64,000 bases of DNA. It comes from Lachnospiraceae bacterium UBA1721 (GTDB lineage Bacteria > Bacillota > Clostridia > Lachnospirales > Lachnospiraceae). Below, piece after piece: positions 24,742 through 33,649 of this stretch; within the stretch, counting starts at the first letter, position 1; every line of letters begins with the position of its first letter. A program made the position numbers and the translations under genes. The notes beneath the pieces are model-generated. The model had not been told where the DNA came from and ran no database searches. It saw nothing but the letters and a program-made list of their open reading frames with translations. The stretch spans positions 1 through 64,000 of the forward strand of contig DCIR01000012.1 in NCBI GenBank assembly GCA_002317155.1, in the 5' to 3' direction.

Positions 24742-25005
24742 TTAACTTTCTACAATTAAATATCTTCCGTCCCCGATTTCAAACACCTCATCAGCCTGAA
24801 GAATATCACCATCAACTCCGCCATCCATATCTACACCTTCTTCTTCGAAGTACTCTACAACTTCATCTGCGCTGTCTACCACAACAGCCATTACTTCAGT
24901 GAGAAAGTCATCTGCTTCCTCCAGAGTCTCGGCAACTCTCTCATCAAACAGCTGCTCCTGCTTTTCCAAAAATGCATTCAGCACCTTATCATCATAACTT
25001 CTCAT
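24742..25005 (-). CDS. Small acidic hypothetical protein behind maf
   Basis: An 87-residue very acidic, mainly helical protein (VAETLEEADDFLTEVMAVVVDSADEVVEYFEEEGVDMDG). Its ATG overlaps the Maf stop codon by one base (TAATG), so it is translated by coupling. No family recognised. It sits between Maf and the small membrane protein in a five-gene operon. Confidence 0.7.
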   Translation of the reverse strand: MRSYDDKVLNAFLEKQEQLFDERVAETLEEADDFLTEVMAVVVDSADEVVEYFEEEGVDMDGGVDGDILQADEVFEIGDGRYLIVES

Positions 25006-25571
25006 TACAATACCTCCTTGATTTCCTGATATAATCTTCCGATGGGCAGGCCCACTACATTGTTGTAGTCACCCTCTATTCCCTTAATATATCTGGCGCA
25101 AAAGCCCTGTATTCCATAAGCTCCCGCTTTATCCATAGGATCCTTGGTTGCTATATACTCTCTGATCTCTTCATCAGTCATTTCATAAAAATGTACTTCA
25201 GTGCACTCATGGAAAGTAATCCTCTCGACAGTATCCGTCACCTTGAGAAGAGTCACTCCGGTGTATACCTCATGCGCTCTGCCGCTCAACTGTCTGAGCA
25301 TCTCGAAAGCTCCTTCTTCGCCGTTAGGTTTACCTAAAATTGTATTCCCGTTAGCCACGACAGTATCGGCTCCGATAATAATCACATCCTTGAGATTATA
25401 CTCATCAGCCACAGCCTTGGCCTTTACATATGACAGTTCCTCTACCAGCTTGGCCGGCTCATCGCAATCAACATTTTCATCAGCATTGCTCACAATAACC
25501 TCATATTCAAGGCCTATCTGTGTAAGCAGTTCTCTTCTTCTCGGAGAACCTGATGCCAAAACAATACGCAT
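25005..25571 (-). CDS. maf: Maf family nucleoside-triphosphate pyrophosphatase
   Basis: A 188-residue protein beginning MRIVLASGSPRRRELL, the Maf signature. GADTVV (about 70), GKP and the YTGV segment complete the active site. Maf enzymes hydrolyse dTTP/UTP or modified nucleotides to monophosphates and are linked to septum formation. The ATG at 25571 has GAGG 8 bases upstream and starts directly at the conserved motif, so the ATG 7 codons earlier (25592) is rejected. First gene of the operon maf - acidic protein - small membrane protein - zinc ribbon - SPFH. Confidence 0.94.
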   Translation of the reverse strand: MRIVLASGSPRRRELLTQIGLEYEVIVSNADENVDCDEPAKLVEELSYVKAKAVADEYNLKDVIIIGADTVVANGNTILGKPNGEEGAFEMLRQLSGRAHEVYTGVTLLKVTDTVERITFHECTEVHFYEMTDEEIREYIATKDPMDKAGAYGIQGFCARYIKGIEGDYNNVVGLPIGRLYQEIKEVL

Positions 25572-25642
25572 TATTGCATCCTCGTTTCTCATTCATTTGA
25601 TACACCGCATATCGTGTATACCAACATATAAATTAATCTTTA

Positions 25643-27838
25643 TCAATCCTTAGGCAAAGCACTCTCTGAAGGACTCATCGCAGGAATAAATCTTCTTCCG
25701 TTGTTATCCTCCTTGGGAAGCGAAGCCTCATATTTTTCCTTGGCTTCCTGCACAAATATTGCCTGAGAGTTAACGGTCTTTTTACCACGCCTGTCAGGCT
25801 TATGATATGAATAGCTGTCAGGCTCCAAAACAGAAGCTCCTATATTATCCATAAGCTCGGTATCAAGTATATGTCTGAGTTCTGCCTTATGTCTCTCATC
25901 CTTAACCGGGAAAACAATCTCCACACGACGCTCAAGATTACGAGGCATCCAGTCTGCAGATCCGCAGTATATCTCATTATTGCCTGCATTTTCAAAATAG
26001 AAAATACGGCTGTGCTCAAGGAAAGTACCCACAATAGATCTTACGGTTATATTTTCACTTACATTGGGAATACCAACCTTAAGGCAACAGATACCACGTA
26101 CTATAAGATCGATCTTTACTCCGGCTGCGCTTGCCGCATAGAGCTCTGCAATAATATCCGGATCGCACAGCGAATTCATCTTAGCAATAATATGAGCACT
26201 TTTTTTAGCCTTAACATTGGCTACCTCACGGCGAATCAGATAAATAAATCTTTCCTTAAGCCAAAGTGGAGCAAGAAGAAGATCATTCCATCCTTCAGGC
26301 TCTGAATATCCTGAAAGCATGTTGAATACTGCAGTTGCATCCTCACCGATTTTGGAATCACAGGTGAAAAGACCAATATCAGTATACAGCTTTGCAGTTG
26401 AATCGTTATAGTTACCTGTACCGAGATGTACATATCTTCTGATACCGTCATCGTCTTTTCTTACTACAAGAGTAATCTTACTGTGAGTCTTAAGACCTAC
26501 GAGTCCATATATTACATGGCAGCCAGCTTTCTCAAGCTGCTTAGCCCATTCAATATTATGCTCTTCATCAAAACGAGCCTTGAGTTCTACCAAAACAGTA
26601 ACCTGCTTGCCTTCTCCGGCAGCCTTCTGAAGTGCTGCAATAATAGGCGAATTACCGCTTACTCTGTAAAGAGTCTGCTTGATTGCAAGAACCTTCGGGT
26701 CTGTCGCTGCCTGTCTGATAAAGTCTACTACAGGAGTAAAGCTCTGATAAGGATGGTGCATAAGCACATCACCCTTTCTGATTCCTTCGAAAATAGATTC
26801 CACTCCCTCAAATTCAGGAACGGCAACAGGAGTATGCTTAGCTTCCTTGAGATTATCAAATCCGCTCATTCCGTATATCTTCATGCATACAGTCAGATCA
26901 AGAGGTCCGTCTATGCGATATACCTCTTCGTCATCAATCTTAAGTTCTTTTTTAAGGAATTTAAGCAGGCGCTTATCCATTCCTTCTTCAATCTCAAGAC
27001 GGATGGCATCACCACGCTGACGCTTTTTAACCTGCTTTTGAATCTCCTGAAGCAAATCCTCTGCCTCTTCCTCCTGAAGAGTAAAGTCTCCGTTTCTGGT
27101 AATTCTATAGTGCTGTGCACAGATAATATCATAGTGAAGGAAAAGCTTAGAGATATTTCTCTCTATTATCTCCTCCAGCATAATAATTCTAAGAGGAGCA
27201 CCTGCTTCCTTCTTGTCAGCCTTCTCTGCATCTGTATTTTCAGACTCAGCTGCAGGAAGCACAACCACTCTGTCAAGAACACTGGGGACCTGTACGGTTG
27301 CAAATTCAAGTTCATCCTTTGTTCCCTTTTTACGAACCATAGCACCAAGGTTAAGTGTCTTATTTCTGATCAAAGGAAATGGTCTTGATGAATCTACCGC
27401 CATAGGAGTAAGAACGGGATAAACCGACTCCATAAAATACTTATCCACGTATTCCTTCTCGGCATCAGTCAGATCCTCATGATGCTTAACGATCTCAAGT
27501 CCCGCCTTCAAAAGTGCGGGCACAAGCGAACGGTTAAATGCATTGTACTGTTCTTCTACCAGCATATGTATCTCGGCAAGCAATGCCTCAAGCTGCTTCT
27601 TGGGCTTCATTCCGGCGATATCCTTCTTTTCATAACCGGCATGAATCATATCGATCAAAGATGCCACTCTGACCATGAAAAATTCATCCAGATTAGAAGA
27701 AACAATACTCATAAACTTAAGGCGCTCAAAAAGAGGCACCTTCTTGTTTTTAGCTTCATTAAGAACTCTGTGATCAAACTGAACCCAGCTAATCTCACGG
27801 TTTACATAATATTTAGGATCGTAAAAATTGTTCTTCAA
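25643..27838 (-). CDS. ppk1: Polyphosphate kinase 1
   Basis: A 731-residue enzyme that makes polyphosphate from ATP. It has the N, head and two phospholipase-D-like catalytic domains: WVQFDHRVLNEA near the start, the autophosphorylated His in RYVHLGTGNYND (about 471), the second His in LEHSRIFYFEN (about 609), and CGSADWMPRNL. The start is TTG at 27838, six bases behind a strong AAGGAG; the TTG codon may moderate expression. Length is usual for PPK1. No exopolyphosphatase gene is adjacent. Confidence 0.95.
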   Translation of the reverse strand: MKNNFYDPKYYVNREISWVQFDHRVLNEAKNKKVPLFERLKFMSIVSSNLDEFFMVRVASLIDMIHAGYEKKDIAGMKPKKQLEALLAEIHMLVEEQYNAFNRSLVPALLKAGLEIVKHHEDLTDAEKEYVDKYFMESVYPVLTPMAVDSSRPFPLIRNKTLNLGAMVRKKGTKDELEFATVQVPSVLDRVVVLPAAESENTDAEKADKKEAGAPLRIIMLEEIIERNISKLFLHYDIICAQHYRITRNGDFTLQEEEAEDLLQEIQKQVKKRQRGDAIRLEIEEGMDKRLLKFLKKELKIDDEEVYRIDGPLDLTVCMKIYGMSGFDNLKEAKHTPVAVPEFEGVESIFEGIRKGDVLMHHPYQSFTPVVDFIRQAATDPKVLAIKQTLYRVSGNSPIIAALQKAAGEGKQVTVLVELKARFDEEHNIEWAKQLEKAGCHVIYGLVGLKTHSKITLVVRKDDDGIRRYVHLGTGNYNDSTAKLYTDIGLFTCDSKIGEDATAVFNMLSGYSEPEGWNDLLLAPLWLKERFIYLIRREVANVKAKKSAHIIAKMNSLCDPDIIAELYAASAAGVKIDLIVRGICCLKVGIPNVSENITVRSIVGTFLEHSRIFYFENAGNNEIYCGSADWMPRNLERRVEIVFPVKDERHKAELRHILDTELMDNIGASVLEPDSYSYHKPDRRGKKTVNSQAIFVQEAKEKYEASLPKEDNNGRRFIPAMSPSESALPKD

Positions 27839-27905
27839 GCTGTTCTCCTTTTAGGTTATCAACTAAACCAATTAAGCTGAAATATTCAAATGACAATGAC
27901 GCCTA

Positions 27906-29204
27906 CTAATTTGCAACATGACCGCCGAGCAAATAATCTATGAACTGTGTCGCTGTTCTGCCACTCAGACCACCATGGGCAAGTTCCCACTTATTGGCCT
28001 CAAGCAACAGCTCTTCTTCAGGAAGAAGTATCTTATTCTTAGCGGCAAGTGCCTTGACAATCGCATCAAACTGCTTTTTGTCCGGTGACCCGAAATAGAT
28101 GGTAACGCCGAAACGATATGCCAGTGAAAGCTTCTCCTGAACAGTATCGCCGGTGTGAAGATCCTGACGAATCTCCTCCTTGTCCGCTGTAGTCTCTCTG
28201 ATTAAATGACGTCTGTTGGATGTTGCATAGATAAGCACATTCTCAGGTTTTTTCTCAAGGCCACCCTCGATAACCGCCTTAAGATATTTATACTCGATCT
28301 CAAAATCCTCGAATGAAAGGTCATCCATATAAATGATAAATCTGTAATTGCGCTTCTTAATCTGAGCAATTACCTCATTAAGATCCTGGAACTGATGCTT
28401 ATACACCTCGATGATTCTAAGACCTCTGTCATAATACTCATTTGCAATCGCCTTGATACATGAAGACTTACCCGTACCCGCATCACCAAAAAGTAAGCAG
28501 TTATTAGCCTTAAGTCCCATTACAAATGACTCGGTATTGTTGCGCAGCTTACGCTTCGCAGTCTCATATCCGACAAGGTCATCGAATCTTACATGAGCTA
28601 TATTCAAAATAGGTACGATATGAACACCAGACTCATCGTGCTCAATTCTGAATGACTTGTGAAGTCCGAACTTTCCTACACCGTACTCCTTGTAGAACTT
28701 GGTAAGAACCTTCTTCATTTCCTCAGGGTCTTCAGCCTCGCCGAGCCATACTGCAAGTTCGCAGATTCTCTTACATATTCTGGTATTGTATACCTTACTT
28801 TCACGGGCACTTGAATCATACTCAAGAGCAAGTGAAAAATCCGGCACATCAAGCTTATCCATCAAGGGAGTAAAATCAAAATCAAAAAGCTCCTTAAATA
28901 TTCTGATATCATGAAGAGCGGCCTTATTGATAGTTCCCTCAATCTCACCTCTGATTTCACAGCCACAGCTATAGCTGTTCTCATTGTTAACAAGCAGATT
29001 GGTCAGATAGCAGTGCCAAAGGTTACCGTGGAATCCATAGCTTCCGGCCTGTTCGATGAGAAGGTGAAGACACTCATACAGCAGATGTCTCAAATCCTCA
29101 ACATTATAAAATTCATCGTCATAATGCGACATGAGCCATGCCATGTCGTTAAGTAATCTATCATCTTCAAAATCGCGGTATACGATAAGTTCCTGTTCTC
29201 TCAT
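27906..29204 (-). CDS. DUF815 family AAA-type ATPase
   Basis: A 432-residue protein with Walker A LFGDAGTGKSS (about 238-248), Walker B FIIYMDDLSFED (about 295) and a sensor-like ATSNRRHLI (about 330); the N-terminal ~190 residues are helical. This matches DUF815, an AAA ATPase family often found singly in bacteria and with no settled function. GGAGG is 8 bases before the ATG. It starts 21 bases after the pheA stop and is probably cotranscribed with pheA. Confidence 0.9.
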   Translation of the reverse strand: MREQELIVYRDFEDDRLLNDMAWLMSHYDDEFYNVEDLRHLLYECLHLLIEQAGSYGFHGNLWHCYLTNLLVNNENSYSCGCEIRGEIEGTINKAALHDIRIFKELFDFDFTPLMDKLDVPDFSLALEYDSSARESKVYNTRICKRICELAVWLGEAEDPEEMKKVLTKFYKEYGVGKFGLHKSFRIEHDESGVHIVPILNIAHVRFDDLVGYETAKRKLRNNTESFVMGLKANNCLLFGDAGTGKSSCIKAIANEYYDRGLRIIEVYKHQFQDLNEVIAQIKKRNYRFIIYMDDLSFEDFEIEYKYLKAVIEGGLEKKPENVLIYATSNRRHLIRETTADKEEIRQDLHTGDTVQEKLSLAYRFGVTIYFGSPDKKQFDAIVKALAAKNKILLPEEELLLEANKWELAHGGLSGRTATQFIDYLLGGHVAN

Positions 29205-29225
29205 ACCCTAATCCTCCGGACATCC

Positions 29226-30350
29226 TTAATAATTACCAAGGATTTTCATATTTGCCGCTTCATCGCGAAGCCCTCTGAGTGCATTCTTAACTGCACTGTC
29301 CGCGAGATTGCCCTCTATGTCGATGAAGAATCTGTATTCCCAGTCGCGACCTTCTATAGGTCTACTCTCAATCTTGGTCATATTAAGATTGTTGTAGATA
29401 AAATGGCTGAGCATGTGATACAGTGATCCGCTCTCATGAGGTACCTCAAAGCAGATGCTTATCTTATTTGCATCCTTTTTGAAAATCTTCTGATTGGTAA
29501 CAATAATAAATCTGGTCGAATTGGTTCCCGAATTATTTACACCTTTCTTGATAACATCAAGTCCGTACAGCTTACCTGCAAGTTCACTTGCAACTGCTGC
29601 CTGGGTAATATCTTTGTCTTCTGATACCTTCTTGGCCGCAAAAGCATTATTCTGCATACTGATCTGACGCCAGTTATGTTCTGAAAGGTATCTTGCAGAC
29701 TGCATAAGTGCCTGAGGATGTGAATATACTGTCTTGATATCAGCTTCGGTAGCACCGGGAACACCGAGCAGACAATGCTCAATGCTTATTGTATGCTCGC
29801 CTACAATATAATTTTCGAACTCACACAAAAGGTCATATATCTCACTTACTATTCCGGCAGTAGAGTTCTCGATAGGAAGAACCGCAAAGTCTGCACTTCC
29901 CTCGTCAATTGCACTCATAGCGTCTCTGAAAGTATCTACATGGAAGGAATTAACCTTATCACCAAAATACTCATTCATGGCAATCTGTGAATATGCGCCT
30001 TCAGCTCCCTGGAACACAACACGCGCCTTATTGACATCAAGCTCGTCGACACCAATAAAGGGCAGGCGGCCCATACTTCCGTGTTCTGCCAACATCTTAT
30101 ACTGAAGCTTACGGCTCATAGACATAATCTGCTCAAAGAGCTCTTCTATACCGTGACTGTTAAACTCGTTATGCGTAAGTGACTTAACCTTGGCAAGCTT
30201 CTCCTGCTCACGCTGCTTATCAAACACCTTCTTACCGGTCTCGATTTTATACTCTGCAACCTTACCGCAAAGGTCCATTCTTTTCTCATAAAGTTCAACA
30301 ATCTGACGATCAACATCATCCAGCTGACCGCGAATTTCCAAAAGATCCAT
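29226..30350 (-). CDS. pheA: Chorismate mutase/prephenate dehydratase (P-protein)
   Basis: A 374-residue bifunctional enzyme for phenylalanine synthesis (chorismate to phenylpyruvate). Residues 1-80 are an AroQ-type mutase (DLLEIRGQLDDVDRQIVELYEKR), about 105-280 the dehydratase (VVFQGAEGAYSQIA, PIENSTAGIV, NSTRFIIV), and about 285-370 an ACT domain (CFEVPHESGSLYHML, IESRPI) for feedback inhibition by Phe. The ATG at 30350 has GAGG 9 bases upstream; in-frame ATG and GTG codons lie just before it. It is first in the pair with the DUF815 gene. Confidence 0.94.
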   Translation of the reverse strand: MDLLEIRGQLDDVDRQIVELYEKRMDLCGKVAEYKIETGKKVFDKQREQEKLAKVKSLTHNEFNSHGIEELFEQIMSMSRKLQYKMLAEHGSMGRLPFIGVDELDVNKARVVFQGAEGAYSQIAMNEYFGDKVNSFHVDTFRDAMSAIDEGSADFAVLPIENSTAGIVSEIYDLLCEFENYIVGEHTISIEHCLLGVPGATEADIKTVYSHPQALMQSARYLSEHNWRQISMQNNAFAAKKVSEDKDITQAAVASELAGKLYGLDVIKKGVNNSGTNSTRFIIVTNQKIFKKDANKISICFEVPHESGSLYHMLSHFIYNNLNMTKIESRPIEGRDWEYRFFIDIEGNLADSAVKNALRGLRDEAANMKILGNY

Positions 30351-30483
30351 TTTCATAATCCTCACATTTTAAATCCGATATATTAGGCCCTCATATTATT
30401 GAGTACACATACCAATAATTTACTATTAATTCGCTGTTATATCAAGTAAATATCGAGTAAAAGAGCCTATGCAAAAGTCATAT

Positions 30484-30507
30484 TCTACACTATACTTACT
30501 GTGTAGA
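30484..30507. promoter_or_regulatory. Inverted repeat upstream of the DUF5050 gene
   Basis: TCTACAC / GTGTAGA separated by 10 bases in the 204-base divergent gap between pheA and the DUF5050 gene. A possible operator; no regulator is known. Confidence 0.35.
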
Positions 30508-30554
30508 TTTTTGTAGTAAAATATAGGCTGAATAATTCTTTTTACGGAGTCTTT

Positions 30555-31595
30555 ATGAATAAAAATAAGAAAGTTAAATATACAATTATCGTAGCCGGTC
30601 TCGTGGTTGTTCTGGGCATCGGCATATTCTTAAGCATATTTTTTAACGTCAGAAGTACAAAAATACCGCCCAATCCTGCAGGCACTACCGGTAACACTGC
30701 CGGCAACATCAATAATGGTGGTCTGTTTGCGGAATCTAACGGTGTAGTCTATTTTGCCAACTCATTCGACGACGATACACTTTACTGCATGAATTCGGAT
30801 GAAACGAATATTAAAAAGATTTCATCCGCTCAGATCAGCAACCTTCTTGTTGCAGGCGACTATCTGTACTTTTTCCAGTTAGGAACATCCGGCAACACAG
30901 GTCTGGGAAGTGTCAGAGCTCCTCGCTCATTTAACCGTTGCCGACTCGATGGTTCCAAATCAGCATCTGTAGTTCGTGAGACGGTTATCAAGGCTCAGCT
31001 TGTTGATAATACTCTGTACATGCTCGCATCGGGTGATAACGGTTCATACTTTTTCCGCATAGAAACCAATGGTTCTGACAGAACAGCTCTTGCAGACTAC
31101 ATAATCAATCCCGCCGCATGCTACAACGGATTGATATATTACAACGGAACCGTATCCGACCATTATCTGTATTCACTCAATCCTAAAGGCGATATAGTTA
31201 CTCCTGTTTTGGAGTATAATATGTGGAATCCTGTGGTATACAACGGCTATGTATATTTCATGGATCTTAATAACGATTACAGACTCTGCCGATATAATCT
31301 TGGAGGTGATTCTGTTGAGATTCTTGCAAAAGACAGAGTTCAGGCCTTTAACGTAGGCAGCGGCTATGTATACTATCAGACTATGGGCGAAAATGCAGGC
31401 CTGTACTGCATGCTCTGTGACGGAAGCCAAAGCATACAGCTTGCATACGGTGAATTCTGCGATATAAGCATGACCTCACAGTATGTTTACTTTAAAAATT
31501 ACTTTGATCAGGCAATCACCTATCACTCACCAATAGGTTCAGCAACCTATGAATCCTTTACTGCTGCCGGCAAGGCTGCTTTAGAAGGCAAATAA
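30555..31595 (+). CDS. DUF5050 beta-propeller membrane-anchored protein
   Basis: A 346-residue protein with an N-terminal membrane helix (about 8-30) and an extracellular region of repeated beta-strand units: VVYFANSFDDDTLYCMNSD, YLYFFQLG, LIYYNGT, YVYFMDLNND, YVYYQTMG, YVYFKNYF. The repeating Y-Y/F pattern is typical of DUF5050, a six-bladed propeller-like domain of unknown ligand in Clostridia. GGAG lies 5 bases before the ATG. It is followed after 33 bases by an ion permease gene in the same direction, likely an operon. Confidence 0.85.
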   Translation: MNKNKKVKYTIIVAGLVVVLGIGIFLSIFFNVRSTKIPPNPAGTTGNTAGNINNGGLFAESNGVVYFANSFDDDTLYCMNSDETNIKKISSAQISNLLVAGDYLYFFQLGTSGNTGLGSVRAPRSFNRCRLDGSKSASVVRETVIKAQLVDNTLYMLASGDNGSYFFRIETNGSDRTALADYIINPAACYNGLIYYNGTVSDHYLYSLNPKGDIVTPVLEYNMWNPVVYNGYVYFMDLNNDYRLCRYNLGGDSVEILAKDRVQAFNVGSGYVYYQTMGENAGLYCMLCDGSQSIQLAYGEFCDISMTSQYVYFKNYFDQAITYHSPIGSATYESFTAAGKAALEGK

Positions 31596-31628
31596 AAAAT
31601 AATTAAAAATACATATTGGAGTACTAAA

Positions 31629-32945
31629 ATGTATCCGGTTATTATCATCGCAGCAACCGTATGTGTGCTGCTTATCGCAACTGTATTAACCAATCCTGTA
31701 TTACCTATAGGACAATATAAGATCAGAATCTTTTACTGGACCGCGCCGGTTATCGGTGCACTGACCCTCATTATAAGCAGACTGCTTCCTCTTAAGACTG
31801 TATGGACCGGACTGACTTCGGCAGGCAGCATTAATCCCTTGAAGATACTAGTACTCTTCATATCAATGACCACTCTCTCCATATTTCTTGATGAAGCCGG
31901 TCTGTTTTCATATCTCGCCGGAGTGGCATTAAAATCAGCTCGCACCAGCCAGACCAAACTCTTTTTGATTTTGTTTGCGCTTGTTTCTGTCCTGACCGTA
32001 TTTACCAGCAACGATATTATTATTCTTACATTCACACCTTTCATCTGCTATTTTTCCAGAAAAGCAGACATCGATCCAATACCTTACCTCTTTGGAGAAT
32101 TCGTAGCGGCCAATACCTGGAGCATGATGCTCATAATCGGTAACCCGACCAATATCTATCTGGCAATAGCCGCAAATGTAGGCTTTGGAGCTTATACCGC
32201 CCACATGGCCATTCCTACTGTTTTCGCAGGCCTGGTTGCTTTGGGTATGCTTCTTTTGATATTCAGAAAGCCTTTATCCAAGCCCATAAGTGTCGCTGAG
32301 GAAAAACCTTCCGTTCGTGACAAGGGCATGGTCATCATTGGTGTCATTCACCTGTCTATCTGCACCGTCCTCCTCGTAATATCATCTTACGTAGGACTCG
32401 AGATGTGGTATATTACATTGGGCTTTGCCGTAAGCCTGTTCATCTCCATCAACATTTATAAACGCGTAAAAAAGGTAAGACAGCCCATTCTTCGTCACAC
32501 ACTTGCACGCGCCCCCTGGGAGCTTATACCTTTTGTTTTGTCAATGTTCCTCATTGTATTATCACTTGAGGAATATAATGTGACAGCACTCGCGTGCGAG
32601 GCTCTCGGCGAGACCTATCCGATATGGAAATACGGAGTTTCATCGTTCCTTGCCGCTAATGTGATGAACAATATACCTATGGCTGTTGCATTCAGTTCCA
32701 TAACCTCACATTTATCAGAAGGCTCTCTGATGCCCGCCTCATATGCAAGCATCATCGGTTCTAACCTCGGTGCTTACTTTACTCCTCTCGGAGCCTTGGC
32801 CGGTATAATGTGGGCAGGCATACTCAAGAAAATGGGTATTCCATTCTCTTTCAAAAAATACATAAGCTACGGTGTCCGAATATCTATTCCTGTCTTAGCC
32901 GCTGCATTGGCAGGCCTGACACTTGTATTTATGTTTATGAAATGA
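31629..32945 (+). CDS. ArsB/CitM (ion transporter superfamily) permease
   Basis: A 438-residue protein with 10-12 membrane helices. The duplicated hairpin signatures SNDIIILTFTPF (about 122) and GNPTNIYLA (about 178), and ANVMNNIPMAVAF (about 345) belong to the ArsB/NhaD/SLC13 group, which moves arsenite, Na+ or carboxylates. The specific ion is not shown by the sequence. GGAG is 7 bases before the ATG. It converges on a SmtB/ArsR repressor gene, but there is no arsenate reductase or other ars gene, so arsenic resistance is not proven. Confidence 0.85.
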   Translation: MYPVIIIAATVCVLLIATVLTNPVLPIGQYKIRIFYWTAPVIGALTLIISRLLPLKTVWTGLTSAGSINPLKILVLFISMTTLSIFLDEAGLFSYLAGVALKSARTSQTKLFLILFALVSVLTVFTSNDIIILTFTPFICYFSRKADIDPIPYLFGEFVAANTWSMMLIIGNPTNIYLAIAANVGFGAYTAHMAIPTVFAGLVALGMLLLIFRKPLSKPISVAEEKPSVRDKGMVIIGVIHLSICTVLLVISSYVGLEMWYITLGFAVSLFISINIYKRVKKVRQPILRHTLARAPWELIPFVLSMFLIVLSLEEYNVTALACEALGETYPIWKYGVSSFLAANVMNNIPMAVAFSSITSHLSEGSLMPASYASIIGSNLGAYFTPLGALAGIMWAGILKKMGIPFSFKKYISYGVRISIPVLAAALAGLTLVFMFMK

Positions 32946-32995
32946 TTTATTCTTAAAAAGAATTTTCCAGCTTTTCAACCAATAACCTCCCTAAG

Positions 32996-33032
32996 AAAAA
33001 AAACAGGCGAGTCCAAACGGACTCGCCTCCTT
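32996..33032. terminator. Terminator between the permease and the ArsR gene
   Basis: Perfect 10-base stem AGGCGAGTCC / GGACTCGCCT with loop AAAC. Nine or so A on the left give a strong minus-strand T-run after the repressor gene; the plus side has only CCTTTG. Confidence 0.85.
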
Positions 33033-33041
33033 TGTTCACTA

Positions 33042-33368
33042 TTAATCTTCCTCTTCGAGGTGTTCAATACCTGTACTCAGAATAGTAAAAATATGTGAAT
33101 CAGCCAACGCATAAAAAATAGTCTTACCATCTCTTCTGTTCTTAACCAAATCCATCTGCTTAAGCACTCTGAGCTGATGTGAAACCGCTGATTCACTCAT
33201 ACCGATTCCTGATGCAATATCCTGTACACACATCTCAGATACGAGCAAAACATTCAAAATCTTAAGACGTGTAGCATCCCCAAACACCTTAAAAAATTCA
33301 GCCAGCTCCTGAAGCTCTTCATCAGGCGGAAGCTGCTGATCTATTTTTTTCTTCAACATATCATCCAT
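33042..33368 (-). CDS. SmtB/CzrA-type ArsR family metal-sensing repressor
   Basis: A 108-residue winged-helix repressor: FKVFGDATRLKILNVL, then the recognition helix MSESAVSHQLRVLKQM and wing KNRRDGKTIFYAL. The last helix has Asp90-x-His92, ten residues, His103-x2-Glu106, the alpha-5 metal site (DxHx10Hx2E/H) of CzrA/SmtB zinc or cobalt sensors. SEMCVQD at helix 3 has one Cys instead of the CxC of arsenic or cadmium sensors. It is expected to release its operator on binding Zn2+. GGGGGA is 8 bases upstream of the ATG. The target gene is not obvious nearby. Confidence 0.88.
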   Translation of the reverse strand: MDDMLKKKIDQQLPPDEELQELAEFFKVFGDATRLKILNVLLVSEMCVQDIASGIGMSESAVSHQLRVLKQMDLVKNRRDGKTIFYALADSHIFTILSTGIEHLEEED

Positions 33369-33481
33369 CTAATCTGTCCCCCGTAGTATAAACATGTCGC
33401 TTAAAAATATCATCTAATAACATCACCTGAAGATATCTTTAACGATATAATTTGGAAATATCATTTGAACCCATCGATAAT

Positions 33482-33512
33482 CATATGAATGCAATTTTCA
33501 ATTATTCATATG
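33482..33512. promoter_or_regulatory. Candidate repressor operator: inverted repeat upstream of the ArsR gene
   Basis: CATATGAAT / ATTCATATG are separated by 13 bases, and a TGAA(n7)TTCA element is included, close to SmtB/CzrA operators (TGAAn6TTCA). It is 114 bases before the repressor start in a very AT-rich 281-base gap (33369-33649) that has no gene. Confidence 0.5.
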
Positions 33513-33649
33513 AACAACGCTCAATATAAAGAGTATAGCATCATACACCTTATCGTCAATCAATATATTTCAACCTGATCATATCAACATATTTCTCGAT
33601 ATAGTAGCAGCATCGTTTTATCATCTGATTATATTAACTGATTATTCTG

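Noticed and set aside
26426..27388. 320-codon plus-strand open frame opposite ppk1
   Set aside because: Antisense to a certain gene; no domain or start signal.
31629..33368. Arsenic resistance operon
   Set aside because: The permease and repressor converge, the repressor has a zinc-type site and no other ars gene is present.
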